From: Butyrivibrio sp.
GTDB taxonomy: Bacteria; Bacillota; Clostridia; Lachnospirales; Lachnospiraceae
Length of the DNA stretch: 64,000 bases
NCBI GenBank assembly: GCA_017535785.1
Contig: JAFXTN010000037.1
Location: forward strand, 372,001 to 436,000
Direction: 5' to 3'
In this document: positions 63,474 through 64,000 of the stretch, piece after piece
Position numbering within the stretch: position 1 is the first letter of the stretch
Layout of the letters: every line of letters begins with the position of its first letter
The notes under the pieces: generated by a model
Told to the model about the DNA's origin: nothing
Databases searched by the model: none
The model's input: the letters and a program-made list of their open reading frames with translations, nothing else
Made by a program: the position numbers and the translations under genes

Positions 63474-64000
63474 ATGAAGAAGAAACTAATGGCAGTATTG
63501 TTATCATGTACTATGGTACTGGCTGCAGTCGGATGTGGGGCTTCAGGAGGCAGTGCACCTAGTTCCGGCGGCGCAGGTGATGCAGATCAGGGTTCTGCGG
63601 TTAACGCTGAGCAGGCTGCTCCTGCAGAAGTTGATGCGGCTTCTCTTGAGCCTGTTACTCTTAAGATGTATTTCCACGGCAGTAACGTAACTGATGACAG
63701 TAAAGTACTTGAAGAGGTTAACGCATATCTTAAAGATAAGATCAATGTTACTCTTGAGCCTATCTGGGGTACTTGGGGTGACTTTGATCAGAATGCGGTG
63801 CTTGCGCTTCAGGGTGGAGACGATATCGATATTTACTTTACATGCTCTTGGAGTGCTGATGAGTACAACAAGTTTGCCAGAGACGGTTATTGGGTAAGAC
63901 TTGATAATCCCGAGAACAACCTCATTGAGAAGTACGGACAGGACCTCTGGAAGCTCCTTCCCGAAGTTCTTATAAACGGTGCTACTATCAATGGTTCTGA
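63474..64000 (+). CDS. extracellular sugar-binding lipoprotein, 3' end outside window
   Basis: The first 175 residues of a solute-binding lipoprotein of the type paired with LplB/YtcP. Residues 1-21 are the lipoprotein signal (MKKKLMAVLLSCTMVLAAVGC, lipobox AVGC). A low-complexity Gly/Ser/Ala spacer follows (to about residue 58), then VTLKMYFHGSNVTDDSKVLEEVN, DINV-type strands, and the ALQGGDDIDIYFTCSW segment. AAAGGAGG is 9 bp before the ATG. The frame is open at the window end. Confidence 0.93.
   Translation, partial: MKKKLMAVLLSCTMVLAAVGCGASGGSAPSSGGAGDADQGSAVNAEQAAPAEVDAASLEPVTLKMYFHGSNVTDDSKVLEEVNAYLKDKINVTLEPIWGTWGDFDQNAVLALQGGDDIDIYFTCSWSADEYNKFARDGYWVRLDNPENNLIEKYGQDLWKLLPEVLINGATINGS

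Noticed and set aside
1-64000. Prophage, insertion sequence, integrase, toxin-antitoxin or restriction genes
   Set aside because: None was seen on either strand. All gene clusters look chromosomal.

Overview
The window reads as chromosomal DNA of a motile, carbohydrate-using Lachnospiraceae bacterium, most like Butyrivibrio, Pseudobutyrivibrio or Roseburia. This is inferred from protein resemblance and organisation, because no rRNA is present. Supporting signs are moderate G+C, AGGAGG-type ribosome binding sites, infC starting with ATT, an Fe-S type PurF with a propeptide, DUF5716/DUF5717/DUF5722/DUF4364 proteins typical of this family, chemoreceptors with a sigma-28-type promoter, and YesM/YesN plus LplB-type sugar uptake genes. 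No phage, insertion sequence, plasmid or CRISPR array was seen. Both ends cut through genes.

Layout. 1-4.5 kb: a MacAB-like ABC export operon (ATPase, HlyD-type adaptor, two tandem FtsX-type permeases). 4.8-11.8 kb: a four-gene cluster of poorly described proteins (giant DUF5717 protein, Hsp70/actin-like DUF5716 ATPase, TPR-like protein, coiled-coil membrane protein). 11.9-15.7 kb: purF, purB, metF. 15.7-21.1 kb: a MoxR/Bat-type operon (AAA+ ATPase, DUF58, small membrane protein, two membrane-anchored von Willebrand A proteins, TPR protein with a D/N/Q/G-rich tail). 21.3-26 kb: a secreted four-repeat protein, an LprI-like anchored protein, a cyclophilin and a chemoreceptor. 26.2-31.7 kb: tRNA-Trp, a small membrane protein, flavin reductase, VanZ-like protein, the infC-rpmI-rplT operon behind a leader attenuator, pepD and a TetR regulator. 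31.7-41.4 kb: DUF1858 protein, surE, a DUF3160 lipoprotein with a CapA-like phosphoesterase, a second chemoreceptor, and an 899-residue fusion of a TetM/EF-G-like GTPase to a complete Rae1/YacP NYN nuclease domain. 41.6-45.3 kb: a zinc-ribbon membrane protein, then an ECF sigma factor with two paralogous small membrane proteins, a multi-span membrane protein and a PrsW-type protease. 45.5-54.6 kb: sugar phosphotransferase, MATE exporter, radical SAM protein, metallo-beta-lactamase lipoprotein, rarA, DUF5722 hydrolase-like protein, malic enzyme, DUF4364. 54.7-64 kb: a GH94 phosphorylase of the diacetylchitobiose type, a phosphohexomutase, an acetyltransferase, a YesM/YesN two-component system and an ABC sugar importer whose binding protein runs off the window.

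How the genes work together. The last 9 kb look like a disaccharide utilisation locus: sense, import, phosphorolyse, isomerise. The MoxR/Bat set probably assembles or remodels an envelope complex. The sigma/PrsW set looks like a signal-by-proteolysis circuit. The most novel candidates are the GTPase-Rae1 fusion (a possible stalled-ribosome mRNA cleavage factor), the DUF5717/DUF5716 cluster and the sigma/PrsW module.

All coordinates were read by hand and family names are from memory. No database search was run.
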